DNA of 64,000 bases from Richelia sp. CSU_2_1 (GTDB lineage Bacteria > Cyanobacteriota > Cyanobacteriia > Cyanobacteriales > Microcoleaceae), in contig JAAUPF010000003.1 of NCBI GenBank assembly GCA_012034575.1, positions 1 through 64,000 of the forward strand, read 5' to 3'. The translations under genes and the position numbers were made by a program. Below the pieces are notes generated by a model. That model was not told the origin of the DNA, made no database searches, and worked only from the letters and a program-made list of their open reading frames with translations. Positions 16,657 through 24,818 of the stretch are shown here, one piece after another. Position 1 is the stretch's first letter; each line of letters opens with the position of its first letter.

Positions 16657-17136
16657 TTTCCTTCCCATGTGTTCTTTTGAACCCAGCGTATCATTCCGTT
16701 TCGCTGGTGTATCTGACTGGAGTTGGTAATGCAGGTTCACTTTCGTTCACCTTGTCGTCGCCCTCCCCTAACTACTATGTGTGGAATCACTTGGTAGATG
16801 GGTTTTATCTCTAGCTTATTAATCCTGGGAGTTGCTAGTTCCCAGAACCGAGATATGGAGTCCCCAGACGAATATGGGGGGTGGATTTGCACCACCATGC
16901 TCGATCGGCATCGAGTCGCACTGAGTTCGCTGCCTAAACCGCTCGGCCAACTGCCGTAAAGTTGGTTTTTGAATTATAACTTAAATTGCATTATAACACT
17001 ATTTGCCAGTCCGTGTTAAAACTAGATAACCAGAATCAAAATATTTGATTTGCTGAGTCCCGATCGCCCGCTGGTGGCAAGCTAGAGTCGATCGATCGCG
17101 TCCAGCAGTTTCTACAATTTGGCATAAAAACAGGCA

Positions 17137-17829
17137 ATGGTACTGAATTCAACGGTAGTGCTAACTCTGATGCTGCTGACTCTGATGTTCGGAGCCGGCT
17201 TGACGAGCTCTGTTTGGGGATTCTCCTTAGGTCGCGAAGCATTGAAAGGAACCACTCAACCCGACGTTCGCCCCACCAACAGCAATACAGGTGGCAAACA
17301 GGGAAAGCTCAGCAGCAAAGACCAAGTGAGCATTTTAAAAGAAAAAGACATTCTCAAAAGCGTCAAAGCGCGGATGGAGGGTCGCGATCCGGAAAAAATC
17401 GCTCAAACGAATACCAAAACAGACAAAGTTAGCGCCAAGCCAGCCCCAGCCAAAAAATCAGCCGGCTCGCAAAATGCTAGCGCCAAGTTTCCCTTGAACA
17501 GCCGCGACGGTGGAGTAACCCTCGAAGTGAGCGGGGCCAGCCAGCGCGGCAGTTCGTTGCTGCTAGATGTGAGTCTGAAAAATGAAGGTTCTCAAGCTGT
17601 CAGGTTTTTGTACAGTTTCTTGAACGTCACCGACAGCCAGGGGCGGGCACTGAGTGCTAGCGCCGAGGATTTGCCGGGGGAACTGCCGCCCAACGGACAG
17701 ATTTATTACGGTACAGTCAGCATTCCATCAGCTTTAGTAGAAAATTCCAAAGAAATTTCACTGACGCTAACAGATTATCCCGGTCAAAAACTTCAGTTGC
17801 AAATATCGGGCATTCCAGTCGCCAAGTAA
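17137..17829 (+). CDS. Exported hypothetical protein with a C-terminal beta-rich domain
   Basis: The 230-residue protein starts with an uncleaved anchor or signal segment (residues 4-28, hydrophobic). A low-complexity, Lys/Ala/Ser-rich linker (about 35-115) follows, and then a domain of about 110 residues with alternating strands (VTLEVSGASQ..SLLLDVSLKNEGSQAVRF) that looks like an immunoglobulin-type fold. I do not recognise a named family. The pattern LxLxVSLKNxGxxxVRFLY resembles extracytoplasmic DUF4352-like beta-sandwiches, but that is only a resemblance. Location at the membrane or in the periplasm is inferred from the N-terminus. The gene is monocistronic, with 287 bp before the next start. 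Confidence 0.65.
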   Translation: MVLNSTVVLTLMLLTLMFGAGLTSSVWGFSLGREALKGTTQPDVRPTNSNTGGKQGKLSSKDQVSILKEKDILKSVKARMEGRDPEKIAQTNTKTDKVSAKPAPAKKSAGSQNASAKFPLNSRDGGVTLEVSGASQRGSSLLLDVSLKNEGSQAVRFLYSFLNVTDSQGRALSASAEDLPGELPPNGQIYYGTVSIPSALVENSKEISLTLTDYPGQKLQLQISGIPVAK

Positions 17830-18025
17830 GAGCAAAAAAACACAAATGGTTGCCCCTGTTGTCTTAGTCTTGGGGGAATTTTCAATTATTTTAGCTGGCT
17901 GCAGTGGAGGCAGAGCCTCCCTAAGGTTTTTGGAGCTGGGCCGGGAAAGCTTTTCCTGGCCGGGCTTTGCCGTTTTTACAGATCTCGATCCTAAATTCGG
18001 GTTACTTACTCCCAAAAAGAGGGAG

Positions 18026-18074
18026 AGAACTTTCTCCCACTCTCCCCCTCTCCCACTCTCCCCCTCTCCCCCTC
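18026..18074. repeat. CTCCCCCTCTCC simple repeat
   Basis: Pyrimidine-rich run of CCCACTCTCCCCCTCTCCC units about 45 bp upstream of the CNNM-like gene. It is low-complexity, with no gene. The preceding stretch (17830-18025) contains GGCAGAGCCTCCC-type dispersed repeat pieces. Confidence 0.6.
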
Positions 18075-18116
18075 GGTTTTTAACCCGGATTTTTTACCGC
18101 CCGGAGATTGCAAGCG

Positions 18117-19565
18117 ATGGCTGAGTTGTCCGCGATGGGTTGGACAGACGTGCTGTCCCGGTTGCTGTCGGTGATGCTGCTGATTGCGATCAATGCTTTT
18201 TTCGTGGCGGCCGAGTTTGCGATGGTGACGGTGCGGAGGTCGAGGATCAATCAGTTAGTTGAAGCTGGGGACGTTCCAGCTCAAACAGTGCAATCTTTGC
18301 AGCAAAGTATCGAGCGCTTGCTTTCGACAATGCAGTTGGGAATTACTCTTTCGAGTTTAGCTCTCGGCTGGATTGGGGAAGATACGATCGCAATTTTAGT
18401 TCAAATTTCGATTGCTTCTTTGCCGCTGCCAAATTCTTTTAAAGAGTCGATCTCCCATTCTGTAGGTATCTCAATAGTAACTTTTTTCTTGCTGGCTTAC
18501 CTGCAAATTGTGTTCGGCGAACTCGCTCCCAAATCTATTGCTTTGCTTTATTCCGAACAGTTAGCTAGAGGTTTAGGTCCTCTCATTTCCAGCCTCGCTC
18601 ATTTGGTCAATCCATTTATTTGGTTGCTCGATCGATCGACTCGTTCGCTGTTGCGGCTGACAGGCTTTGAATACGGCGCAACCCACCGGCCGGTTACTCC
18701 CGAAGAATTGCAGTTAATTATTGCTACTTCGAGCGAGTCCAGTGGTTTGCAAGCGGAAGAACGAGAACTGCTCAACAATGTATTTGAATTTGGCGAAGTT
18801 TGCGTAGAAGAAGTGATGGTGCCTCGACCGAATATTGCGGTACTTTCTAAAAATGCTACTTTTCAAAACTTGCTGTCAGAAGTTGCGGTTTCCAATCATT
18901 CGCGCTATCCCGTAACTGGCGATTCTTTGGACGATATTATCGGCATTATTGATTTCAAACAGCTTGCCAAACCTTTAGCTGAAGGTTTGCTGTTTCCCGA
19001 TACGCCAATTGTCAGTTGGATGCGTCCGGTGCGGTTTGTGCCGGAGATGATGGTGTTGGGAGAACTTTTGCCTTTGATGCAGCGCGAGGCGGAAGAAATT
19101 GCGATCGTGGTTGATGAATTTGGCGGCATTTCGGGATTGGTGACGCTGAGAGATTTGATTGCGGAAATTATCGGCCGCACTTACGAATCGCCCGACAGTG
19201 AAGAAATTGCTTTGCAAGTATTGGACGATCGCACTTTTTTAGTCCAAGCGCAGTTAAATGTAGATGACGTAAATCAAATATTGAATTTAAATTTGCCGGT
19301 AACTGATGAATACCAAACTATGGGTGGTTTGTTGAGCTATCACTTGCAAAAAATGCCCGAGGTTGGGGAAGTTTGGCGCACGGAAAATGCAGAACTTACG
19401 GTTGTTGCGACCTGCGGGCCGAAGTTAGAGCAGATTCAAATTCTCTTGCTGTCAGGGGCGGCGGACGATCGAGCTTTGAGTGAAGTTCCAGAAGCAGATG
19501 GGGAAGTTGCCAGAAAAGGACGCTCTAATAGTCGCTTAAAAGGTGTGGCGAAGTTTGACGGTTAA
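18117..19565 (+). CDS. CNNM/HlyC-CorC family membrane protein (DUF21, two CBS, CorC_HlyC)
   Basis: The 482-residue protein has the standard layout of this family: a DUF21 transmembrane domain (residues about 5-195, with NAFFVAAEFAMVTVRRSRI and the FGELAPKS motif), then a CBS pair (about 215-335, starting at EEVMVPRPNIAVL), and a CorC_HlyC domain at the C-terminus (about 350-435). Members such as CorC, YhdP and animal CNNMs are involved in magnesium or other divalent-cation efflux; older annotations call them hemolysins. The ion handled here is not evident. The start is the ATG at 18117; a TTG three codons upstream is in frame. Confidence 0.85.
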   Translation: MAELSAMGWTDVLSRLLSVMLLIAINAFFVAAEFAMVTVRRSRINQLVEAGDVPAQTVQSLQQSIERLLSTMQLGITLSSLALGWIGEDTIAILVQISIASLPLPNSFKESISHSVGISIVTFFLLAYLQIVFGELAPKSIALLYSEQLARGLGPLISSLAHLVNPFIWLLDRSTRSLLRLTGFEYGATHRPVTPEELQLIIATSSESSGLQAEERELLNNVFEFGEVCVEEVMVPRPNIAVLSKNATFQNLLSEVAVSNHSRYPVTGDSLDDIIGIIDFKQLAKPLAEGLLFPDTPIVSWMRPVRFVPEMMVLGELLPLMQREAEEIAIVVDEFGGISGLVTLRDLIAEIIGRTYESPDSEEIALQVLDDRTFLVQAQLNVDDVNQILNLNLPVTDEYQTMGGLLSYHLQKMPEVGEVWRTENAELTVVATCGPKLEQIQILLLSGAADDRALSEVPEADGEVARKGRSNSRLKGVAKFDG

Positions 19566-19878
19566 TATTGGGATGCGAAGGGCGATCGCAGCGAATGAAA
19601 TTAACGATTGATGGGAAAATCCAGGTAGATTTAAAATCGATCGCGAGCCAGAATCTAAATAATGTAAATCTGTTTAGATGCTGAATTTATAACCGCAGAG
19701 AGCGCAGAGAGTACAGAGAAAGGGAGAGACGATCGACGGATAACAAACTCGGATCGCGATCGCAGTTTAGCCAGACGTGCTATAAAGAATAAGTTGAGTT
19801 CTACAGAGATATTTCTGTAGCAATTTATGTTAATTCAAATCTCGCTGGTAGAGAGCCAAATGGCTCCGCAGAAGGAGG
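19566..19878. promoter_or_regulatory. Gap before the TrmH-type gene
   Basis: About 313 bp with HIP1 sites and a small hairpin CTACAGAGATATTTCTGTAG near 19801-19820. No gene seen. AAGGAGG just before 19879 is an unusually strong ribosome-binding site for the downstream gene. Confidence 0.4.
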
Positions 19879-20697
19879 ATGGCTGGTACTAAAAGTTCCA
19901 GCCCCGATCGGCCAGATGTGGAGGCTGCACTGGCTAGAATCGAAAGGCTTCAATTCGATCGCGCCTACCGCGATACTAACAGCCTATTTTATGTTGAAGG
20001 CGTTCGCAATTTCGTGCAAGTAATCGATCGCCGTTTCGAGATTTCAACAATTTTGTTCAGCGAAAAATTGCTCGTCGCGCCCCTAGCCCGCAAAATGGTG
20101 CGCAGCGCCCGCCGATCCGGAATTCCTACTATTTCAGTCACCCCCGAACAATTCCGGCGCGTTTGCAAAACCGAACGCGCTTCGGGTGTGGGCGCGATCG
20201 TCCGCCAGCAATGGTTTAAATTGGATGAGATCTCGCCCCAAGCTGGTTTGTGCTGGGTAGTTTTGGAAAACGTGCGATCCCCCGGCAATTTGGGGACTTT
20301 GATCCGCACTTCGGAAGCTGTGGGCGGTGCTGGCTTCATTTTCGTGGGAGGGCGAGCCGATCCTTTTGATGCGGATGCGGTACGGGCTTCGATGGGCGCG
20401 CTGTTTTCCCAACAGTTTGTCCGCGCGGATTTCCGGGCTTTGAGTCGCTGGATGCGCCGCCACGGCTGTCGCGCTGTCGGCGCTTCACCTGACGGTACGG
20501 CAGATTTTCACTGTTTTGATTATCCCCGATCGACCGTGCTTTTCTTGGGCGAAGAGCGTCAGGGTTTGACTCAGCAGCAGCGCGATTTCTGCCAGCATTT
20601 GGTTCGGATTCCGATGGTAGGTATGGCAGATTCTCTAAATCTCGGGGTAGCGGGAAGTTTGCTAATGTATGAAATTTATCGATCGCAAACTTCATAA
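19879..20697 (+). CDS. TrmH/SpoU-family RNA 2'-O-methyltransferase
   Basis: The 272-residue protein has an N-terminal L30e-like RNA-binding region (about residues 25-100) and a C-terminal SPOUT methyltransferase domain. The three SpoU motifs are visible: ENVRSPGNLGTLIRTSEA near 134-151, LGEERQGL near 220-227 and MADSLNLGVAGSLLMYE near 246-262. Such enzymes methylate a ribose 2'-OH in rRNA or tRNA using S-adenosylmethionine; the target nucleotide cannot be told from sequence. Start chosen at the ATG directly after AAGGAGG. Confidence 0.85.
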   Translation: MAGTKSSSPDRPDVEAALARIERLQFDRAYRDTNSLFYVEGVRNFVQVIDRRFEISTILFSEKLLVAPLARKMVRSARRSGIPTISVTPEQFRRVCKTERASGVGAIVRQQWFKLDEISPQAGLCWVVLENVRSPGNLGTLIRTSEAVGGAGFIFVGGRADPFDADAVRASMGALFSQQFVRADFRALSRWMRRHGCRAVGASPDGTADFHCFDYPRSTVLFLGEERQGLTQQQRDFCQHLVRIPMVGMADSLNLGVAGSLLMYEIYRSQTS

Positions 20698-20715
20698 AAA
20701 TAGTTTGCAGTAAGT

Positions 20716-20778
20716 TTTGTAGTAAGGACTTCAGTTCTTTAAATTAAGCATTTTGGTCTTTACTACAAACCTACTTTT
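20716..20778 (+). terminator. Hairpin after the TrmH-type gene
   Basis: Arms at 20716-20729 (TTTGTAGTAAGGAC) and 20756-20769 (GTCTTTACTACAAA) are nearly perfectly complementary, with five Ts shortly after (20774-20778). A related arm occurs near 7941 (TTTGTAGTGAGGAC), so this is a dispersed repeat that may also act as terminator. Confidence 0.4.
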
Positions 20779-21013
20779 TCGCGGTCGATCGAACACCATA
20801 CAATTATTAGTGAGATGAGCAGATTTTGCAGTTGCTAAGTAAACGAACATCCCGACCCCTGCTAACATAAAAAATTAATCAAATTGGATATTTAAGAATG
20901 CCATTTCTAATTAGATAGTCGATCGATTGACAGTTGACAGTTGACAGTCGATCTCGTTCTTAATATCTTAATATGCTAAAATCTGTCAAAGAATAGGCAT
21001 TGCAAATATTTAA

Positions 21014-21511
21014 ATGGATAAACTTCAAGCCGAAATCGACGCAATTTCTTCGCAAATTGAAGCTTTGCAGCAAGAACGCGAACAACTCAGCATCGGGGCG
21101 GCCTCTCCGGATGGATCTTCACCGCAGGCGATCGCCGAGGCTTACCGCCGTCACGCTCGGGAAACAGCACAAGTATCGGCAGAAGTCAAGGGGATCGATG
21201 ATGCGATCGCCGCTTTGTCCGCGCAATTGCACCAAAAACAGCAGCAATCTCAAAACTGGCAAAAACTCAGCCCTGCAGAGCACGCAGTGGAAGAGGGAAG
21301 GGCGCGGGCGCGGGAACACGCGGACAGGATCAACGAACTCGCGGCAGAATTGGCCGGTGAAGTGAAGGAACTCAAAGCCATTGCCGATCGCATCAGCCCC
21401 AGCTATTGGCAGGTTTACTACAAACCTTTTATTACCGGTTTCAAGAGTATTTCCGTACCTTACGTGCGATCGGACGGGGATGTTTGGACGATCGTCAATC
21501 GAGTTGTTTGA
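21014..21511 (+). CDS. Coiled-coil hypothetical protein
   Basis: The 165-residue soluble protein has an N-terminal coiled coil (residues 1-28, EIDAISSQIEALQQEREQL) and a longer one (about 45-130, interrupted by KLSPAEHAVEE). A short aromatic C-terminal part (SYWQVYYKPF) follows. No signal peptide or known domain is recognised. It converges with the response regulator gene and shares a bidirectional terminator with it. TTGACAG repeats lie upstream (about 20928-20948). Confidence 0.65.
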   Translation: MDKLQAEIDAISSQIEALQQEREQLSIGAASPDGSSPQAIAEAYRRHARETAQVSAEVKGIDDAIAALSAQLHQKQQQSQNWQKLSPAEHAVEEGRARAREHADRINELAAELAGEVKELKAIADRISPSYWQVYYKPFITGFKSISVPYVRSDGDVWTIVNRVV

Positions 21512-21559
21512 TGGCTGCTGGAACAGTTGAAAGTCGATATTTGCCCTTTGAAAGACCAA

Positions 21560-21583
21560 AAAGCGGACAATATTGTCCGCTTT
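21560..21583. terminator. Bidirectional terminator between convergent genes
   Basis: Perfect palindrome AAAGCGGACAAT/ATTGTCCGCTTT with A-rich left and T-rich right flanks. It lies between the stops of the coiled-coil gene (21511) and the response regulator (21618), so it can terminate both. Confidence 0.65.
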
Positions 21584-21617
21584 CGGCTTTCGGCTGTCAA
21601 CTCCCTCGCGGGAGCAA

Positions 21618-21983
21618 TCAACCCCGCAACAGTTGCTTGATCGTACCCACCAATTCCTGAGGGTGGAATGGCTTAGCAATATAAGCATCAGCTCCTTGCT
21701 TCATTCCCCAGTAGCGATCGAACTCTTCGCTTTTGCTAGAACACATTACCACTGGCAAATTCTGAGTTTTGGGGTCGCTTTTAAGCCGCCGGCAGACTTC
21801 GTAACCGTTCATCCGCGGCATCACAATATCCAACACGACCAGATCGGGGCGATTTGCCTTAATTTGCTCTAGAGCTTCAACGCCGTCGCTAGCTACAGTG
21901 ACATTCAGCCCTCTTCCTTTGAGCAAGTCGGCGATCATCTCCCGCAGAGTGACGCTATCATCAACAACCATAACTGTACTCAT
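21618..21983 (-). CDS. Single-domain response regulator (CheY/PilH-like)
   Basis: The 121-residue protein is a lone receiver domain. It has the acidic pair D8-D9 (VVDDS), phospho-acceptor Asp52 (VVLDIVMP), Ser/Thr in MCSSK near 83 and Lys in AKPF near 105. No output domain follows, so it should signal by protein contact, as PilH/CheY-type regulators of pilus motility or EPS control do. Start is the ATG at 21983 after AGGGAC; a longer frame to 22076 has no protein character. It lies next to the polysaccharide locus in the same orientation as the co-polymerase gene, which hints at a related process (inference). Confidence 0.8.
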   Translation of the reverse strand: MSTVMVVDDSVTLREMIADLLKGRGLNVTVASDGVEALEQIKANRPDLVVLDIVMPRMNGYEVCRRLKSDPKTQNLPVVMCSSKSEEFDRYWGMKQGADAYIAKPFHPQELVGTIKQLLRG

Positions 21984-22278
21984 ATAGTCCCTACCAAGTT
22001 TCTGGGTTGAAACGTTCACAATAGAAGGTGGCTGGCCCCGATCGAGATTGCACTCTGTTATCTGTAGCTTACCCACTTTCGGTCATTTTCCAATCATTTT
22101 CTTAATTTTCGCGGCTAATGAATATCCGCGAAATTGCGCTTGACGCACCCAACTGTGCTTGCTAGTCTATCATTTCCCCTCCTAAATGGTTCTTTATTCA
22201 TCAAAAAATCATTTTTTAGCTCTACTGGGGGTTTTGGGGGTTGAGAACTCTGGGCAGGGGCAATTTGTCGTTCGCTTT
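21984..22278. promoter_or_regulatory. Region between response regulator and co-polymerase gene
   Basis: About 295 bp, moderately AT-rich, with no recognised gene. It should contain the response regulator promoter on the minus strand. A GGGGGTTTTGGGGGTTG stretch (about 22227-22243) is notable but short. Confidence 0.3.
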
Positions 22279-24615
22279 TTAATTGCGATTTTTGCTGCTT
22301 AACACCGGTAGCGCTTGGTCGTAGAGTGCGGCGTCTAAGCTCACCTGGCGCTGGCGGTCGCTGTTGCGGTCGTCTTTGCATCCGTTAGCCACGATCCCCA
22401 AAACGGAAGCCCCAGAAATTTTTAATTCTTCAAGAGCTTTGCGGACTTGCGATCGGTCTGTTTGAGCAATTTGCACGACCATAATTGTGCCGTCTGTGTG
22501 AGCGGCAAGCAAGTGGCCGTCTGCCAAGCCGACCAGGGGCGGGGTATCGTAAATTACGAGGTCAAAAAATGCTTGGAATTGTTCCATCAGATACTGCATT
22601 TTTTTCGATGACAGCAGCTTGATCGGGTCTGGGGGAATTTGACCCGCCGTGAGAACGAACAGGTTTTCTTCCGAGGGGGCGCGCTGGATGGCGTCGTTGA
22701 GGCTGATGTCTGTGGAGATAGCATCGCTGAGCCCGCGCACGTTTGGCAGTCCCAATTTAGCGTGCAGTTGCGGGCAGCGCAAATCTGCGTCTACCAACAG
22801 CACTCGCTGGCCGACTGCTGCTGCGGTGGCGGCCAGGTGCAGGGCTACCGTCGATTTGCCATCTCCGGCTACAGCCGAGCCCACCAGGAGCGAGCGGATC
22901 GCCCGGTCCGTACTCAACAAGTGAATGTTGGTATAGAGCGATCGAAATGCTTCCAAGAACCTGTAGTCCATGTCGCTGAACACGCTTCTGGGGCGATCTG
23001 TGAAAGTCGGTCCGGGATTTTTAACATTATCGAGATCAATCGCTTCTGCTTCAACTTTGGCACCAGCAAGTTTCTTTTGTCTGACTGGCACCCTGCGCTT
23101 GACTTTTTTCGTATGCGGGATCACCCCGATTACTGGCAATTTTGTTGCCATTCTGACGGATTCTGGCGTGTGGAAAACTGTATTTAACACCTCTACGAGC
23201 AGGCCGACTGCTATTCCCAGCAGCCCGCTCAAAATTACCGCCAGCGCTAACTGTTTGCGAGTTTGTCTGACGGTAGCGGCTATGTACCTGCCGAATTTAT
23301 CCACCGGAATTTCCGGCGGATTGATCAGCACCCAAGGTATTTGCTGCTGGGCTGCGTCGATGCGCAAAGCTTCTCGTTTCGCCAAGAAGTCCGACAAACT
23401 TTTAGTAACAACTTGCAGTTCCCGCTGCAAGTTGTCGTATTCTCGCGTTGTTACCGAAAAGTTTCTGATTTTTTGATTGAGGTCTGCTTGCGATCTGGTC
23501 ATTTCTCGATCGCGCGCTTCAACTTCTTGGATTTGGCTGGCTAAATTAGCCATCACCACTTCTCTTGCTTGTTGGGTCGCTGTTGAGATCAGTTCTTCCC
23601 GACTTTTTCGCAGTGCTATTACGGGCAAACTGTCTTCTCTGTACTGAGCTAATTTTAGCGACAAATCCGCATCTACTCTCTGGATTTGACCTAACAATCC
23701 GCCGTAAGCTTGACCTTGGGTCATCAACACCCCGACAGGATTGTTTTCGTTAATTAATTTTTCATAACTTTGATAGAGGGTGCGCATTCCTTTGAGCTGA
23801 ACTCTCAGGCCCACTTGCTGCCCGCGAATGCTTTGGACTTGTTCGGAGAGTGATTTTCCTTCCATCTGAGGCTCGAACAAGTTTTTCTGCTGTCGCAGTC
23901 TCTGGACTTGCAGTTGCAGGACTTCCACTCTTTCTCGGAGCCTGGGGAGCTCCATATCTATAAATTTAATTCCTTGATTGATTCCTGTCAGTCGCTGCTG
24001 CAGGCTGTACTCCAAATAAGCCTGAGAAATTTTCTCCAACACCCCGTAAATTTTCTTGTAATCGGCATCTTTGTAGCGAACTTCTAAAATTTTTGTTCCT
24101 TGTTGTTTGCCATCTTTTGTATAGCTGATGCGTTCGATCGATAGTTTTGACATCAGTTCGCCGTAGGTCATGTTGGGATGCCACGCTCGCAATTCCCTCA
24201 GCACTGGCTCCATCATTTTGGGACTGCGCAAAATCCTAATTTGGGTTTCGTAGTCTACCAAGCTGATGCCTTCTATATTAATTTTTGCTAAGTCTGCTGC
24301 GACAGTGTTGTCGAGTTGTTTCGACAGCAAACCTTCTGCGGTAGCCGGTTCTACTAATAGGGAAAACGAGCCTTGATATTCGATCGTCATTGTTTTGGAA
24401 TTGGTGACGATCGCCGCGCCGGCAATCGCGCTCAAAGCAATTGTAGCTGCTGCCATTACCAGGATGCGGCGGCGCACGACGCCAAACAGCCAGGATAAAT
24501 CGAGTTTTTCTTCTTCTGCCTCCTCAAACTTATCTCTGTAACTGTGGGCCGACAAGGGAGGCAGTTTGCCGTTGGATTTGGGTATGAATGGTTGGTAATC
24601 TTGTCTGCTATCCAT
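22279..24615 (-). CDS. Wzc-like polysaccharide co-polymerase with CpsD/BY-kinase-type ATPase domain
   Basis: The 778-residue protein fuses an N-terminal Wzz chain-length domain and a C-terminal tyrosine-kinase-type ATPase. Membrane segments lie at about residues 51-71 and 455-476. The long periplasmic loop between them is coiled-coil rich (about 225-420). The ATPase has Walker A GSAVAGDGKST (579-589), Walker A' VLLVDADLR (605-613) and Walker B LVIYDTPP (686-693). Such proteins control polymerisation and export of Wzx/Wzy-made polysaccharide. The C-terminal tail has only one tyrosine (Y765) instead of the tyrosine cluster of autophosphorylating BY-kinases, so kinase cycling may be altered (observation plus inference). 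It is followed on the same strand by the Wza-like gene upstream at 26378. Confidence 0.85.
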   Translation of the reverse strand: MDSRQDYQPFIPKSNGKLPPLSAHSYRDKFEEAEEEKLDLSWLFGVVRRRILVMAAATIALSAIAGAAIVTNSKTMTIEYQGSFSLLVEPATAEGLLSKQLDNTVAADLAKINIEGISLVDYETQIRILRSPKMMEPVLRELRAWHPNMTYGELMSKLSIERISYTKDGKQQGTKILEVRYKDADYKKIYGVLEKISQAYLEYSLQQRLTGINQGIKFIDMELPRLRERVEVLQLQVQRLRQQKNLFEPQMEGKSLSEQVQSIRGQQVGLRVQLKGMRTLYQSYEKLINENNPVGVLMTQGQAYGGLLGQIQRVDADLSLKLAQYREDSLPVIALRKSREELISTATQQAREVVMANLASQIQEVEARDREMTRSQADLNQKIRNFSVTTREYDNLQRELQVVTKSLSDFLAKREALRIDAAQQQIPWVLINPPEIPVDKFGRYIAATVRQTRKQLALAVILSGLLGIAVGLLVEVLNTVFHTPESVRMATKLPVIGVIPHTKKVKRRVPVRQKKLAGAKVEAEAIDLDNVKNPGPTFTDRPRSVFSDMDYRFLEAFRSLYTNIHLLSTDRAIRSLLVGSAVAGDGKSTVALHLAATAAAVGQRVLLVDADLRCPQLHAKLGLPNVRGLSDAISTDISLNDAIQRAPSEENLFVLTAGQIPPDPIKLLSSKKMQYLMEQFQAFFDLVIYDTPPLVGLADGHLLAAHTDGTIMVVQIAQTDRSQVRKALEELKISGASVLGIVANGCKDDRNSDRQRQVSLDAALYDQALPVLSSKNRN

Positions 24616-24818
24616 GTTCGGCTTGCGGGTTTTTAAGGTGAATATTTTTGAGTTCGATATTTTTGAGGTTGCTGCGCGGAGGCTGTTGTTGAGAGTTCCT
24701 CTGTTCCATTCTAGCTGCTGGCTGTGCGACTCGATCGGATTTGATGGGTTGGGACTGGCTGTGGGTCGAGTTTTGGCTGGCTAACAGTATTCCTCCTGTG
24801 TCGCGGTCGATTTTGCCG

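Larger units (their letters stand above)
14609..16921 (-). mobile_element. Group II intron (2,313 nt) inserted in the tRNA anticodon
   Basis: Reading the minus strand, the intron starts GTGCGAC (GUGYG consensus) at 16921 and ends GGCAAC (AY consensus) at 14609. Domain V (14649-14681) precedes a domain VI stem (GCC..AGTACAA / TTGTGCT..GGC) with an unpaired A seven nucleotides from the 3' end, the expected branch point. A hairpin at 16637-16656 presents TGAGT, complementary to the last five exon nucleotides ACTCA, at intron position about 274-278, which is normal for EBS1. Domain IV carries a reverse-transcriptase/maturase/HNH reading frame, now frameshifted. Boundaries are fixed independently by intron consensus ends and by exact restoration of a tRNA cloverleaf. 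Confidence 0.88.
14571..16956 (-). tRNA. tRNA with anticodon CAU, interrupted by a group II intron
   Basis: The 5' exon is 16956-16922 (35 nt) and the 3' exon 14608-14571 (38 nt). Joined, they give exactly 73 nt. The acceptor stem is 7 bp (CGGCAGT with ACTGCCG). The D arm has a 3-bp stem GCC/GGC around GAGCGGTTTA. The anticodon arm is GCGAA-CTCATAA-TTCGC, all five pairs Watson-Crick, with anticodon CAT. The variable region is 5 nt, the T arm is GCAGG-TTCAACT-CCTGC, and the discriminator base is A. No CCA is encoded. The intron sits between anticodon positions 35 and 36. CAU anticodons belong to initiator Met, elongator Met or lysidine-modified Ile tRNAs. The C1-G72 pair and the D arm resemble none of the usual cyanobacterial ones, so identity is left open. 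A degenerate or specialised tRNA is possible. Confidence 0.8.
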
